NCBI RefSeq assembly: GCF_001544275.1
Contig: NZ_BCQE01000012.1
Location: forward strand, 62,001 to 126,000
From: Enterococcus gallinarum NBRC 100675
GTDB lineage: Bacteria > Bacillota > Bacilli > Lactobacillales > Enterococcaceae
DNA length: 64,000 bases
Direction: 5' to 3'
The notes below the pieces were generated by a model, which saw nothing but the letters and a program-made list of their open reading frames with translations, did no database searches and was not told the DNA's origin. Positions 28,044-38,800 of the stretch are shown in pieces. The first letter of the stretch is position 1. The number at the start of each line of letters is the position of its first letter. The translations under genes and the position numbers were made by a program.

Positions 28044-30464
28044 CTAACGAATTTCTACTTGTAGTGATTCTTCTAGCACACGTGTGATCTTCGACATTGC
28101 TTGATTGATTTCTTCATCTGTCAATGTCGCTTCAGGATTAGCAAAAGTCAATCGATAGGCCATTGATTTTTTATTGCTATCGATGTTCTTTCCTTGGTAC
28201 ACATCAAATAGATGAATGTCCGTCAAGAAACGGCCTGCTGCTTGTTCAATGGTTTGCAGGATTGTTTGGTTCGACGTCTTCTCATCCACCAACAGTGCAA
28301 TATCCCGGTTAACTGATGGGAATTTCGAAACTGCTTGATAAATGAGCGCTGCATTTTCAGTTGCTAACAAACGATCCAAGTCCAATTCAGCAACATATGT
28401 CTCAGTCAGATCATAAGCTTTTGCTGTACTTGGATGGACTTGCCCTAGGTAACCGATCACTTCATCCTGTAAGAGGATAGCAGCGGCTCTGCCTGGATGA
28501 AGTTCTTTGATTGCTGTTGTCTTTTCATAAGTAATCTGATCCGTAAGAGAAAGACCTGCAAACAAGTTTTCCAAGATCCCTTTAATATGATAGAAATCGA
28601 CTTTTTGTTCAGCTTCTTGCCAATCTTTTTCGGTGATGGCGCCAGTGATGGCTAGTCCTAGATGATTGTTTTCTGTTGGTAGCTCCCGAGGGTCATCACT
28701 TGTTTTGTAAAAGACGCGCCCCACTTCGTACAACGCAACATTGGCATTTTTGCGGGCCAAGTTATAGGCAATGTCGTCCAGCAGTCCTGAAAGTAGATTC
28801 ATTCTTAAGACACCACGCTCTTCTGTCATTGGCCAATCCAGACGGGTAACCTGACTCTCTAACCAACAAAATTGACGGGCTTTTTCTTCGGTTGTCAATG
28901 CATAGCTGATAGCTTCACTCACACCATTTCCTTCTAGGAGTGTTCGTACTTTGCGAGTCAAGCGTTGTTCTTTGGTTAAGCTCCCCGCAACTGTCTCACC
29001 ACTTGGAAGTGTCGATGGCAGACGGTCATAGCCATAGATACGGGCGACTTCTTCAATGATGTCAGCTTCGATCTGAATATCCCAACGTCTAGGTGGGACC
29101 ACAACTTGATAGGTACCTTCATTTTCTTGGTAGCCAAAACCTAAGGCGTCAAAAATCTCATTGGCTTCGCCAATCGTGATTTGTGTTCCTAAGTAGCGAT
29201 TGATCCGATCTAATGTGATCGTGACTTGAACATCCTTAGGAGTCACTTCAGCGCCTTTGACAGCACCTTGTAGAACTGTACCGCCAGCTAGCTCCGCAAT
29301 CATAGCAGCGGCTGCATCACAAGCCTCCGCGATCGCAGCCTGATTGATGCCTTTTTCGAAACGGGAAGATGACTCACTGCGCAAATTGAATTTTTTAGAC
29401 GTCAAACGAATCGCTAGTGGGTCAAACAAGGCGGCTTCTAAAGCAACAGTTGTGGTATCTTGTGTGATTTCTGAATCTAACCCACCCATGACACCAGCTA
29501 AAGCGACTGGTTCTTTTCCATTAGTGATCACAATGTTCTTATCATCTAGCGTTCGTGTCTCTCCGTCCAAAGTGACCAACGTTTCTTGCGGTTTGCCACG
29601 GCGAACGACGATTTCTTGGCTGCCCAATTTTTGATAATCGAATGCATGAAGGGGTTGTCCAAACAGCAGCAAAATATAGTTGGTAATATCAACGACATTG
29701 TTGATTGGTCGAATGCCTTCATTCATCAAACGGTTTTGCAACCATTGCGGACTTGGTGCAATCGTTACGTTTTCAATGATCCGAATTTGATAGGCTGGCG
29801 CATCCTCTTGATTTTCTACGCTGACTTTGATCTTGTCTGCGGCTTTCACAGCACTTTCATTCAGTTGAATGGTCTCAAATTTTGGTGTTTGTCGATAAAT
29901 GGCTCCTACCTCGTAAGCGACCCCCCGCATACTTAAGGCATCGGCCCGGTTTGGAGTGATCGACAACTCGATGATGGCATCATCCATATCGAGATAGGGA
30001 AAGACTTCCTTCCCCACTTCGGCATCGGTAGGCAAGTAATAAATACCCTCCGCATATTCTTTAGGGATCACACTATCAGAATAGCCTAATTCCTGCAGCG
30101 AACAGATCATCCCATTGGATTGTTGTCCGCGCATCTTGCCTTTCTTGATTTTGACATTGCCCGCGATCCGTGAACCTGGGAGTGCCACGATCACTTTGAT
30201 GCCGCTTTTGATATTCGGCGCACCGCAAACGATTTGTGATAATTCAGATTCACCGATATCTACTTGGCAGATCGATAAGTGATCTGAATCTGGATGTGGC
30301 ACACATTCTTTGACTTCCCCAACAACGATTTTCTTCAATCCCGCTGCTGGCACTTCGATTCCTTCGACTTCGATCCCTGTGACTGACATTTTATCTGCCA
30401 GCTCGTTTGGTGAGATCTCAGAAAGGTCAAGATAGTCATTTAACCATTTGTAAGATACTAACAT
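28044..30464 (-). CDS. pheT: Phenylalanyl-tRNA synthetase beta subunit
   Basis: The 806-aa beta chain pairs with PheS as an alpha2-beta2 enzyme charging tRNA-Phe. It has an N-terminal EMAP/OB tRNA-binding domain ([24 protein letters not shown]), the B3/B4 editing domain, the B5 domain with [15 protein letters not shown], a catalytic-like core and the C-terminal anticodon-binding FDX-ACB domain ([15 protein letters not shown]). Length and domain order are standard. It is two bases after pheS and is in the T-box controlled operon. Confidence 0.97.
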   Translation of the reverse strand: MLVSYKWLNDYLDLSEISPNELADKMSVTGIEVEGIEVPAAGLKKIVVGEVKECVPHPDSDHLSICQVDIGESELSQIVCGAPNIKSGIKVIVALPGSRIAGNVKIKKGKMRGQQSNGMICSLQELGYSDSVIPKEYAEGIYYLPTDAEVGKEVFPYLDMDDAIIELSITPNRADALSMRGVAYEVGAIYRQTPKFETIQLNESAVKAADKIKVSVENQEDAPAYQIRIIENVTIAPSPQWLQNRLMNEGIRPINNVVDITNYILLLFGQPLHAFDYQKLGSQEIVVRRGKPQETLVTLDGETRTLDDKNIVITNGKEPVALAGVMGGLDSEITQDTTTVALEAALFDPLAIRLTSKKFNLRSESSSRFEKGINQAAIAEACDAAAAMIAELAGGTVLQGAVKGAEVTPKDVQVTITLDRINRYLGTQITIGEANEIFDALGFGYQENEGTYQVVVPPRRWDIQIEADIIEEVARIYGYDRLPSTLPSGETVAGSLTKEQRLTRKVRTLLEGNGVSEAISYALTTEEKARQFCWLESQVTRLDWPMTEERGVLRMNLLSGLLDDIAYNLARKNANVALYEVGRVFYKTSDDPRELPTENNHLGLAITGAITEKDWQEAEQKVDFYHIKGILENLFAGLSLTDQITYEKTTAIKELHPGRAAAILLQDEVIGYLGQVHPSTAKAYDLTETYVAELDLDRLLATENAALIYQAVSKFPSVNRDIALLVDEKTSNQTILQTIEQAAGRFLTDIHLFDVYQGKNIDSNKKSMAYRLTFANPEATLTDEEINQAMSKITRVLEESLQVEIR

Positions 30465-30466
30465 AT

Positions 30467-31510
30467 TTATTCCCCCTTGAACTGACTGATGAAACGTACA
30501 TCATTTTGATAGAAATTCCGAATGTCGTTGACGCCATAGCGCAACATCGCAACCCGGTCAGGTCCTAAACCAAATGCAAAACCTGAGTATTCTTTGGGAT
30601 CGATCCCGGACATTTCCAATACATTCGGATGTACCATTCCAGCGCCTAAAATCTCGATCCAACCGGTGTGTTTGCAGACATTACAGCCGGCTCCCCCACA
30701 TTTGAAACAGCTGACATCTACTTCTACTGAAGGCTCTGTAAATGGGAAGTAGCTTGGACGCAAACGAATGCTGCGATCAGCCCCGAACATTTTTTGCATC
30801 ATGACTTCTAGTGTCCCTTTAAGATCACCCATCGTCACATTCTTATCGATTACCAGTCCTTCAATCTGATGAAACTGATGACTGTGAGTCGCGTCGTCGG
30901 TGTCTCTCCGGAATACTTTTCCTGGTGAAATCATTCGCAATGGCCCTTTGCTGAAATCATGTTTTTCCATGGTACGAGCTTGCACCGGTGAAGTGTGTGT
31001 CCGAATCAAGACTTCATCTGAAATATAAAAAGTATCTTGCATGTCTCTTGCTGGATGATCTTTTGGCAAGTTCATTCGTTCAAAATTGTAGTGATCTTTT
31101 TCGACTTCGAATCCTTCAACCACTTGATAGCCCATCCCCACAAAAATATCTTCGATTTCTTCCATGATTTGCGTCAAGACATGACGGGTCCCTTGTGGCA
31201 TCCGCTTGCCAGGCAACGTCACATCAATCGATTCTTCAGCCAATGCCTTTTCTAGTGCGGCTGCTTCTAATGAAGTTTTTGCTTCCTCAATCGCTTGTGT
31301 AATCGCATCCCGGATCGCATTGGCATAGCTGCCGACTTTTGGACGCTCTTCTGCTGACAACTCTTTCATTCCTCGCAAAACTTCCGTGATGGGTCCCTTT
31401 TTACCAAGGACATCCACACGAATTTGATTCAATTCATTGATTGAACGGCTTTCTTTGATCTTTGAAAGCGTTACTTCTTTCAATGACTCTAGTTTCTCTT
31501 GTAAAGACAT
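30467..31510 (-). CDS. pheS: Phenylalanyl-tRNA synthetase alpha subunit
   Basis: The 347-aa catalytic subunit has the N-terminal coiled-coil arm and a class II core. Motif 2 is in [14 protein letters not shown] and [24 protein letters not shown], motif 3 in [19 protein letters not shown] Cys-rich insert [17 protein letters not shown], a probable zinc-binding loop found in many Firmicute PheS proteins, is present. The ATG follows AAGGAGG. Expression should depend on uncharged tRNA-Phe through the upstream T-box leader. Confidence 0.97.
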   Translation of the reverse strand: MSLQEKLESLKEVTLSKIKESRSINELNQIRVDVLGKKGPITEVLRGMKELSAEERPKVGSYANAIRDAITQAIEEAKTSLEAAALEKALAEESIDVTLPGKRMPQGTRHVLTQIMEEIEDIFVGMGYQVVEGFEVEKDHYNFERMNLPKDHPARDMQDTFYISDEVLIRTHTSPVQARTMEKHDFSKGPLRMISPGKVFRRDTDDATHSHQFHQIEGLVIDKNVTMGDLKGTLEVMMQKMFGADRSIRLRPSYFPFTEPSVEVDVSCFKCGGAGCNVCKHTGWIEILGAGMVHPNVLEMSGIDPKEYSGFAFGLGPDRVAMLRYGVNDIRNFYQNDVRFISQFKGE

Positions 31511-31554
31511 GTTTTTCCTCCTTATTCTTTGTGAATAGCTGATAAGTCAAGACG

Positions 31555-31797
31555 AAAAAAAGACCCCGTTCCTAAAAAAGGAACGACGTCTCGTGTTACC
31601 ATCCTCATTCGTGGACAAAGTCCACGCACTCACTTCTACTAACGACAGCAGGACTGCCGACTGATTCTTGTTCAGTAAGCTCCAGAAATGAAATTCATTT
31701 TTCGAATACAGAACTTGCTTTCAGTCTATGACAAGTCTCCCTTTCCTGTTTCAGCCAAACTACTAGTTTCCATCAACGCTTTTTAACTATTCGATTG
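31555..31797 (-). promoter_or_regulatory. T-box riboswitch of pheST
   Basis: The leader contains the T-box core GGATGGTAACACGA (31605-31592), a variant of GGGTGGTACCGCGA; its UGGU bulge would pair with the ACCA end of tRNA-Phe. Next comes the terminator GACGTCGTTCC / GGAACGGGGTC and seven T (about 31590-31556). Upstream is a long, structured stem I region up to about 31797. A Phe UUC specifier is expected in it, but I could not place it with certainty. Confidence 0.88.
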
Positions 31798-31802
31798 ACC
31801 TT

Positions 31803-31831
31803 AGTGTACCTAATTATTTGCCAGAAATCAA
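31803..31831 (-). promoter_or_regulatory. pheST promoter
   Basis: TTGATT (31831-31826) and TACACT (31808-31803) are spaced by 17 bases. The -35 overlaps the last codons of the upstream HxlR gene. Confidence 0.7.
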
Positions 31832-32148
31832 CTGCATTCTTCTTCTCTGACCCAAGTTTCTGCCCAGCGCTTCACACTCATCATACTTTTTTCAAGTGCG
31901 ACCCCTCTTGGTGTTAAACAGTAAAGATTGTCTTCTTTGCAGACGATTTCTTCACGTTCTAATTCTTTCAAGCGCTCCACCAATACCCGATCGCTCACTT
32001 GGGGGATTTTTTTGGCAAGATCCACAAACCGTTGTTTGCCATCTTCAAGAAGCACATCAATGATCAAGCCATTCCACTTTTTCCCTAGAATCGAAAAAGC
32101 TTTTTCAAATTTAGGACAAAGGGCGTAATCTGTTTCCACTTTTATCAT
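31828..32148 (-). CDS. HxlR-family transcriptional regulator
   Basis: The 106-aa protein is a winged-helix HxlR regulator: LCPKFEKAFSILGKKWNGLIIDVLL, DLAKKIPQVSDRVLVERLKELE and LTPRGVALEKSMM. A Cys at residue 11 occupies the region where YodB/HypR-type members carry their redox-sensing Cys, so a thiol-sensing role is possible. No target gene is adjacent: pheST is downstream on the same strand with its own promoter and addA is upstream. Its promoter overlaps a small palindrome, so it may repress itself. Confidence 0.9.
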   Translation of the reverse strand: MIKVETDYALCPKFEKAFSILGKKWNGLIIDVLLEDGKQRFVDLAKKIPQVSDRVLVERLKELEREEIVCKEDNLYCLTPRGVALEKSMMSVKRWAETWVREEECS

Positions 32149-32169
32149 TTTCTATCACCTCTTTGCATC

Positions 32170-32198
32170 ATTATAGCACATCGCTTACGAATTGTAAG
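32170..32198 (-). promoter_or_regulatory. HxlR gene promoter with palindrome
   Basis: TTACAA (32197-32192) and TATAAT (32175-32170) are 16 bases apart. The palindrome CTTACGAATTGTAAG (32184-32198) covers the -35 box and part of the spacer and is a plausible autoregulatory operator. Confidence 0.6.
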
Positions 32199-32215
32199 GA
32201 ATCCCGTTCGAGGGC

Positions 32216-35200
32216 CTACCATTCGATTATTTTCTTAGCGGCTAGTAAAACCAGATATGTCTCAGTCACAGGTTTCTGCAAAGCTTGTTCTAACGCTTGG
32301 CAATACAGTTTTAGCTGTCCATAATACCGATCCCGCATGCGCTTTTCAATCTGTGCTTCACTGCCAAATACAGCATCCGTCTTAAAATCATACAAAATGA
32401 TTCGATCTGGCAACTCCACATAGCCATCAATAATCCCGTGGATCAATAATTCGGCATCTGGTTCATCAAATCCTTCAAAAATAGTGGCAGCTTCTTTTAG
32501 CATTGAAAATGGCTGCTCCCGTTTTACCTGTGTTGCATACTTGATCAAAGTTTGCAACACGGCTGTTTGATAGAACCACACGATGCTCCCTTGATCAATT
32601 TTGTCGGCAACATCTTTTGTAAAGAGCTGACGTTCAACCAATTCATCGATAAAAGCTGCTAAGGATGCTTCCGTCGGTACTTCAGTCAGCGGCAGCATTT
32701 GCATAACTAGATGCGTAGCACTCCCGATCGAAGCAGCTTGCGGTTTTTGTTCTTGTAAAAAACGCGGTTTAGCTAATTCAGTCTCAACATAACGAAAGCG
32801 CTGAGGTGCCAATTTTTGATCCGCGGAATGCCATTCCAGTAAAGTAATATCTTGATCGTCCGGATCATTATATAGACGTTTTAACTCTGAGACCGACTGA
32901 TAGCTAGTGGTTTGAGTCGCTTTGCTGTAAGGATACTGATAGTCTAAACGGTTCAGCAATCTTTCTGGGGCTGTAGTACTTGGTGTCGGAGCCACAACTG
33001 CCTCTGTTGGCGGCTGCACCTGCAATTGCTGATCAATCTGATCCTGATTCCACCAATGGATCTGGAATCTTGCAGGATGATGGATCGTCATTTTTCGTTC
33101 ACTGGCATCAGTAAAAACCTGCTCCATCTCTGGATGACGAATCAATGTCAAACCGACCCAATCCATTAGACTGCCTCTTGCAACTAAACGTAAAGCCGGG
33201 TCAAGGACTGTCTGACTTTGTGTCAACCCCGCTTGCCAAGCTTTAAAGGCTGCCTGCCGATCCTTATAAGAACCAACTAAATACAGTTTCTGCTCGGCCC
33301 GTGTCAATGCTACGTATAGTTTACGCATTTCTTCAGAGAGGGCTTTTTTCAAACGAACTTGTTTGATGGCTTGAAAAGGAATCGTTTCATATTTGATATT
33401 TTCCGAAGCATCGATATATTGGATACCTGCGCCAAGTTGTTCTTCAAAAATATAACGCTTTTGAAAGTCTTGGTAATTGAAGAATTTCGTTGTATCCAAT
33501 AAGAAAACAACGGGAAACTCCAATCCTTTACTAGCATGGACAGTCATGACCCGCACAGCATTTTCAGCTGGCGTCGCCAACGGTTCTGCCAAATCTTTAT
33601 CTTTTTCTTGCATTTTTTCAATAAACCGGATGAATTGATACAATCCTCGGAAACTGCTTTTCTCATATTTCTCTGCTCGGTGGATCAATGCAATCAAATT
33701 GGCATAGCGCTGTTGCCCTGCTGGCAAGCCAACCACGTAATCCAAGTAAGCCGTTGTATCATAAATATCCCATAATAAATCTGGGATCGGCAGTCTGCGA
33801 GCTGCTTCCCGCCAACGATTCAATTCGCTTAAAAAATCATCCACTCGTTTGCTTAAAGCGGAAACAGTCCCCTTTTGGTTGTCTTGATAAGTCAAGACCG
33901 CTTTGTAAAACTCACTGGTACGATCCGCTAGCCGAATCTCTGCTAGTTCGTCTTCCGTTAGCCCTACCATGGGTGAACGGAGAACAGCCACTAATGGAAT
34001 GTCCTGATAAGGATTATCAATGATTTGCAACAATGCGATCATTGTTTGGATCTCTGTTGCTTGAAAATAGTTCTGTGCATCATTGACTTCCAGAGGAATC
34101 CCGAATTTTTTGAAAACATCTAAGATGACCAAATTATTTTTGCGGGTAGGAGTCAGTAAAACGATATCCTGATAAGTGACTGGACGTTCTTCCCGTCTTT
34201 TTTTATCATAGATCATAAATTGGGATTGGATCAGTTCTTGAATTTTGATTGCGGTGACGTGAAGTTCTCCTTCCGTTTTGTCTTCAATCAAATTCGTAGT
34301 ACTTTCAGCTTCTTTTTCATAGAGCAAAAGTTCCGGAATGAATGCGTCGCTTTCAGGAAAACTCGGAAATCCCGGAACTAAAGCCGCTGCGTCATCATAA
34401 GGGATCTGTCCAACTTGTTCGTCCATCAATTGTTGAAAAACCAAGTTCGTAAAATCAAGCACTTCGCGGCGCGAACGGAAATTTTCTGCTAAAACGATTC
34501 TTCGTCCCCCGTTTTGATGTTCAAATGCCAAATATTTTTCTATAAACAAAGTGGGGTCTGCTAAGCGAAATGAATAGATCGATTGTTTGACATCTCCTAC
34601 CATGAACATGTTTCCATGGTCTCCTGAAACTTGCCGAACCCAATACAGAATCGCTTCTTGCAGTCGATTGATATCCTGATACTCATCCACGAGCACTTCT
34701 TCAAATTTATCGCGGTAATAAACAGAAGCATCGCTGCCTGTGCCATCACCCAATAAGATTTTCAACGTGAAATGTTCTAAATCATTGAAATCCAACAACC
34801 CTTTTGCTAGCTTGCGGGCTTGAAAAGCAGTCAAAAACTCTTTGGTCATCTCTGCCATAGTCGCAACGATCGGTTCAGATAGTTGCAGCATTTGCAGCAT
34901 GTCTGCTGGTGGATAAGGAAAATATCCTTTGAGTTGTTCTAATAGTTTTTTGGCATCATCCCGCAACGGTTTGATTTCCTGTGAAAGTTCTTTTTGTTCT
35001 TCTTTCCGATAGCTTGGGTAGCGATCAAAGGTCAAATGAGTCAAGCGATCATATAAGACGGATAGATCGTCTGTTGCCAGAACTCGTTGAATTTCTTGGA
35101 CTTGAGAAATCTCTGCTTGAACGAGTGCTGCTGCTTTTTCCATTAATGGTGACTGATCTGCAAATTGTTTGGCCGCTGCCAGCAAATGCTCTGCCGTTGC

Positions 35201-35896
35201 GGCAATTTCTACCAACGTCGGTTTGATTTGAGCCTGATAGAGGTGATTCTCCCCTAAATTGTCCGCGGCTTCATAATTTACCGCTAAACCGTCCAGCCAC
35301 TTTTCTGGATCAGGGTTGGCGCGGGCAAAATCATAGAGTGACAAAATCAAATCACCAACCGTCTCATCGGAACGATCACTGGCGAAGTTTTCGGTTAATC
35401 GAAAGAAGGCTTCATCATTTGCTTCGTAGTGTGCATCTCGTAATTGTGTCCAGATTTCCTCTTTCAGCAGCAAAATCTCCGTTTCATCTGTCAGCATCCG
35501 AAATCCAGGATCCAAATCGATCAGATAATAAAAACGCCGAATGACCGTTAAACAAAAGGCATGTAGTGTTGAGATATTTGCGGTAGGTAATAATTGCAAC
35601 TGCCGAACGAAATGTTGTCTTTTTTGCTCTTGGCTTTCTTGATTAATGGCCGTCTGCAGAGCTACTTGGATCCGTTCTTTCATTTCTCTTGCTGCTGCTT
35701 CGGTAAAGGTCACGATCAGCAATTCGTCGATCTGACTTCCTGCTTTTAATTTCTCGATCACACGTCGCACAAGGACGGTGGTCTTTCCTGATCCAGCTGA
35801 GGCAGAAACAAGGAGATTGTCTCCTTTATCAAAGATCGCTTGCCACTGAGTATCAGTAAATGTTTCATTTTGTGGTTTTAGAGGGATCTTAGTCAT
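32216..35896 (-). CDS. addA: ATP-dependent helicase/nuclease subunit A
   Basis: AddA (RexA) is the UvrD-type motor and 3' strand nuclease of the AddAB double-strand-break repair complex. The 1226-aa protein has Walker A SASAGSGKTTVL near residue 35, VDEYQDIN, the helicase motifs VMTVHASKGLEFPVVF and YVALTRAEQKLY. The RecB-type nuclease centre (ELLIHGIIDGYVE and IILYDFKTD, providing Asp and Lys) is near residue 1180. It overlaps addB by eight bases. No clear terminator follows its stop. Confidence 0.95.
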   Translation of the reverse strand: MTKIPLKPQNETFTDTQWQAIFDKGDNLLVSASAGSGKTTVLVRRVIEKLKAGSQIDELLIVTFTEAAAREMKERIQVALQTAINQESQEQKRQHFVRQLQLLPTANISTLHAFCLTVIRRFYYLIDLDPGFRMLTDETEILLLKEEIWTQLRDAHYEANDEAFFRLTENFASDRSDETVGDLILSLYDFARANPDPEKWLDGLAVNYEAADNLGENHLYQAQIKPTLVEIAATAEHLLAAAKQFADQSPLMEKAAALVQAEISQVQEIQRVLATDDLSVLYDRLTHLTFDRYPSYRKEEQKELSQEIKPLRDDAKKLLEQLKGYFPYPPADMLQMLQLSEPIVATMAEMTKEFLTAFQARKLAKGLLDFNDLEHFTLKILLGDGTGSDASVYYRDKFEEVLVDEYQDINRLQEAILYWVRQVSGDHGNMFMVGDVKQSIYSFRLADPTLFIEKYLAFEHQNGGRRIVLAENFRSRREVLDFTNLVFQQLMDEQVGQIPYDDAAALVPGFPSFPESDAFIPELLLYEKEAESTTNLIEDKTEGELHVTAIKIQELIQSQFMIYDKKRREERPVTYQDIVLLTPTRKNNLVILDVFKKFGIPLEVNDAQNYFQATEIQTMIALLQIIDNPYQDIPLVAVLRSPMVGLTEDELAEIRLADRTSEFYKAVLTYQDNQKGTVSALSKRVDDFLSELNRWREAARRLPIPDLLWDIYDTTAYLDYVVGLPAGQQRYANLIALIHRAEKYEKSSFRGLYQFIRFIEKMQEKDKDLAEPLATPAENAVRVMTVHASKGLEFPVVFLLDTTKFFNYQDFQKRYIFEEQLGAGIQYIDASENIKYETIPFQAIKQVRLKKALSEEMRKLYVALTRAEQKLYLVGSYKDRQAAFKAWQAGLTQSQTVLDPALRLVARGSLMDWVGLTLIRHPEMEQVFTDASERKMTIHHPARFQIHWWNQDQIDQQLQVQPPTEAVVAPTPSTTAPERLLNRLDYQYPYSKATQTTSYQSVSELKRLYNDPDDQDITLLEWHSADQKLAPQRFRYVETELAKPRFLQEQKPQAASIGSATHLVMQMLPLTEVPTEASLAAFIDELVERQLFTKDVADKIDQGSIVWFYQTAVLQTLIKYATQVKREQPFSMLKEAATIFEGFDEPDAELLIHGIIDGYVELPDRIILYDFKTDAVFGSEAQIEKRMRDRYYGQLKLYCQALEQALQKPVTETYLVLLAAKKIIEW

Positions 35897-38800
35897 TCTC
35901 TTCCTCCTTTAATCGCTGTAAAACCTCTTCTTTCGATAAATTCTCTAGACGATGATAATTATTTTCTTGCAGCATCACATCGAAATCGCAAATACTGCGA
36001 AATGGGCAAAACTCACAGGCGCGCTTTTTGTCTTTCAGCTTATAAGACGGATTCAAGGCAATTTCGCCACTGAGAAGTTTCTCCGCACCTTGCTGCATAT
36101 TTTTGCGGTTGTGCTGCCTCAACAAGCGAATCTCTTCTTCGGTGTAAAACTTGTTTTTGGCTTGTGGTGTCTTTTGGTACGTCCCGATTTTGTCTTTGCG
36201 AATCGGAAAAACTGCCGAATTGCTGCTGTCTGACAATTCATGATCCAAAAGTGGAAACAATGAGGGTTCATCCAGAAACAACCCATCATATTTGAATTGC
36301 TTCAACCGTTCCTCTTCAGAGGATTTTTGACCATCTAAGACTGGATCATGGACATGTAAATAATAAGCCCCAGCCGGGCGCACATTTTCTGTACCAACTA
36401 GCTGCACAGCATCATTCAGCGCAACGTCTAAATAAGTGATCAACTGCATTGCTAAGCCATAGTAAGCTTCTGTCAAATCAAATTCACGACTGCTTGATTT
36501 GTAATCTACGACTGAAAGCCACTGCTCTTCTTCGGTTTTTGCTGCATCTACCCGATCGATTTTTCCTCGCACATGCAGTTTGCCCCCACTGCTTAAAGGC
36601 AGCTCGATGCCATTGATCCCTTGAGCGCCAGCGATCTGTCCAAACAGTACTTCGGTTTTTTGCGGTGAGAAGTGCATTTTTTGTCCTTGCTTCGTTAATG
36701 CCCAAGCTACTCGCTGAATCGTCTTACCTAGTTGATAACGAATAAAATTCATTCTGGCCGAACTGGACAATAATGTATAGCGGACTTCTCCAAAAATCTC
36801 TTGCAACACTTTTTCAACAAATTGGAGCCGTTGATCCATGGTCAACTGCGTCAATGAGATGTTCTCACTGATCAATACTTTGACAAAGCGATCGAGTGCA
36901 TCATGGAAAAATTCACCAGTCATCGCTGAGTTAAGTCCATAGATTTCCCGCTCTTTCAAGCGTAGTCCATAACTGACAAAATATTTGTATTCACACTGGT
37001 AGAATGTCTCCAGTTGCGAGATCGAACTGTAGATGGATGGCCCATATAAAGCAACGGCTTTATCTTGAGACAACGGGACTGGAATGTTTTGATGGGTCTG
37101 GCTTTCAAATACTCTAAGGGCTAATTGCTTTTCAGACGAATGCAATAAAGCCTGTTTGAATCGTTGCCACTGTGCCGGCAAATTCTGTCGTTCTTTTCTT
37201 GCCTGCTGACTTAGATTATTCAACTGATAGATTAATCCCCGATACGTGCCGACGTAGGCTTCTGGATCACTGGTTAAAGATAAGATGCCCCGGTCTTGTA
37301 AAGAAACATCTAACCATTCAAGCAGACGAGCCAGATATGGGGACAATTTGATATTTTGCTGGGTATCAAAATTGCATGCATAAGACAAATAGAGTTTATC
37401 CGTGGAAGACAATAAGATCGCATAAAAAAGAAACGGCTCTTTGGCGCTACTTTCGATAATCGTATCGCGTAGATATTTTTCTCCCGCAAACAATTGATTG
37501 AGATGTTGTCTTTCTTCGTTAGTCAACAATGTTTTATTTTCGATCCTTCTTGGCAACACCGTCTCATTCAATCCTGGTACGAAAGTGATTTTTGCTTGCC
37601 GAGGTCGTACTAGATCAAAACGATTAATATTGACTTGATCGATTGCTGTCGGAATTTTCCCGAAAGTCAGATTCTCCAAACCCGTCATCAATACTTCTTC
37701 AAAGAGTGACTGTTCGAAAGGATCATCGCCATAAATAGCCACAAATTCATCTAAAAGATCGATCAAAGCTTGCCATGTTTGTTCATGGTTGCGAGCTTGC
37801 TCTAGTTTTCCTTGTGAGATTGCTTGATCTCGCCAATGAATCAATTGCTGTTCAACACCTGCTGAAAGTAAAAATTGGTATAAAGCACCTGCAGCTTCCC
37901 GGTTTGTCTTTGTCTCTTGAATGTTTTTTAAGGAGCCAAAAATATCTTGACGGAAATAGCGACGCAATTGATTCGTATAATCTGTCAATTCAGCGATGCC
38001 AGATGCGTTTTCTCCTGTCAATGTATAGTCCACTAAGAGCCAGTCTCTCTCTCGGGTCCAATCTTTTCCTTGGAAGTTATGAGCCAGTGCTTGGTTTTCT
38101 GTAATGTCTACTAATTGTCGAAATGCATCCCGGGCAGCCAGCCAGTCTTCTTGTTGGAATGCTGGTGGCAAATAAAGTTCCGTACGCAATAGTCGAAAAA
38201 TGTCATTTAAACGAAAGCCATAATCTGCACAAGCAAAGAAGGCATTCAAGAATTCAACGAGCGGATGCTGAGCCATGAGTTGCTCTTCGTCAATATAAAA
38301 CGGAATCTCATATTCTTTAAAAATCGTTGGAATATATTGATGGTAGATCTCTGGTTGCAGTGTCAAGACTTGAATGTCTCGATAACGCAGTTTTGCTCCT
38401 TTTTGCTCGCTGATCAATGCGCGGATTTTCGCAGCCATCTGCCGGACTTCTTCTTCAGGATTGCCAACTTTCCACATTTCTAGATACGGTGAAACTGATT
38501 GCTGCTGCTGATAATGGAGCTGATTCTGGGTTTTACGCCAAAAGGATTCCACTTCGTTGTATGCGGCAGCTTTCTCTGGTGTCACTTGCTGTGCTTCAGA
38601 AGGTGAAAGCTTTTGATCCAAATAAATGGCGACATTTTCCGTTCTAGCATCAAGAAATAATTGATGGTAACTGCGGCCCGATTCATAGAACAAATCTAAT
38701 GGTGAAGGTAATTCTTGGGGATATCCATGATCTAAAAGCAAATCGACAACGACGTGCCCATGTTTCATCAATTCTTTTAATACACTCTGTTCTTGAGTTG

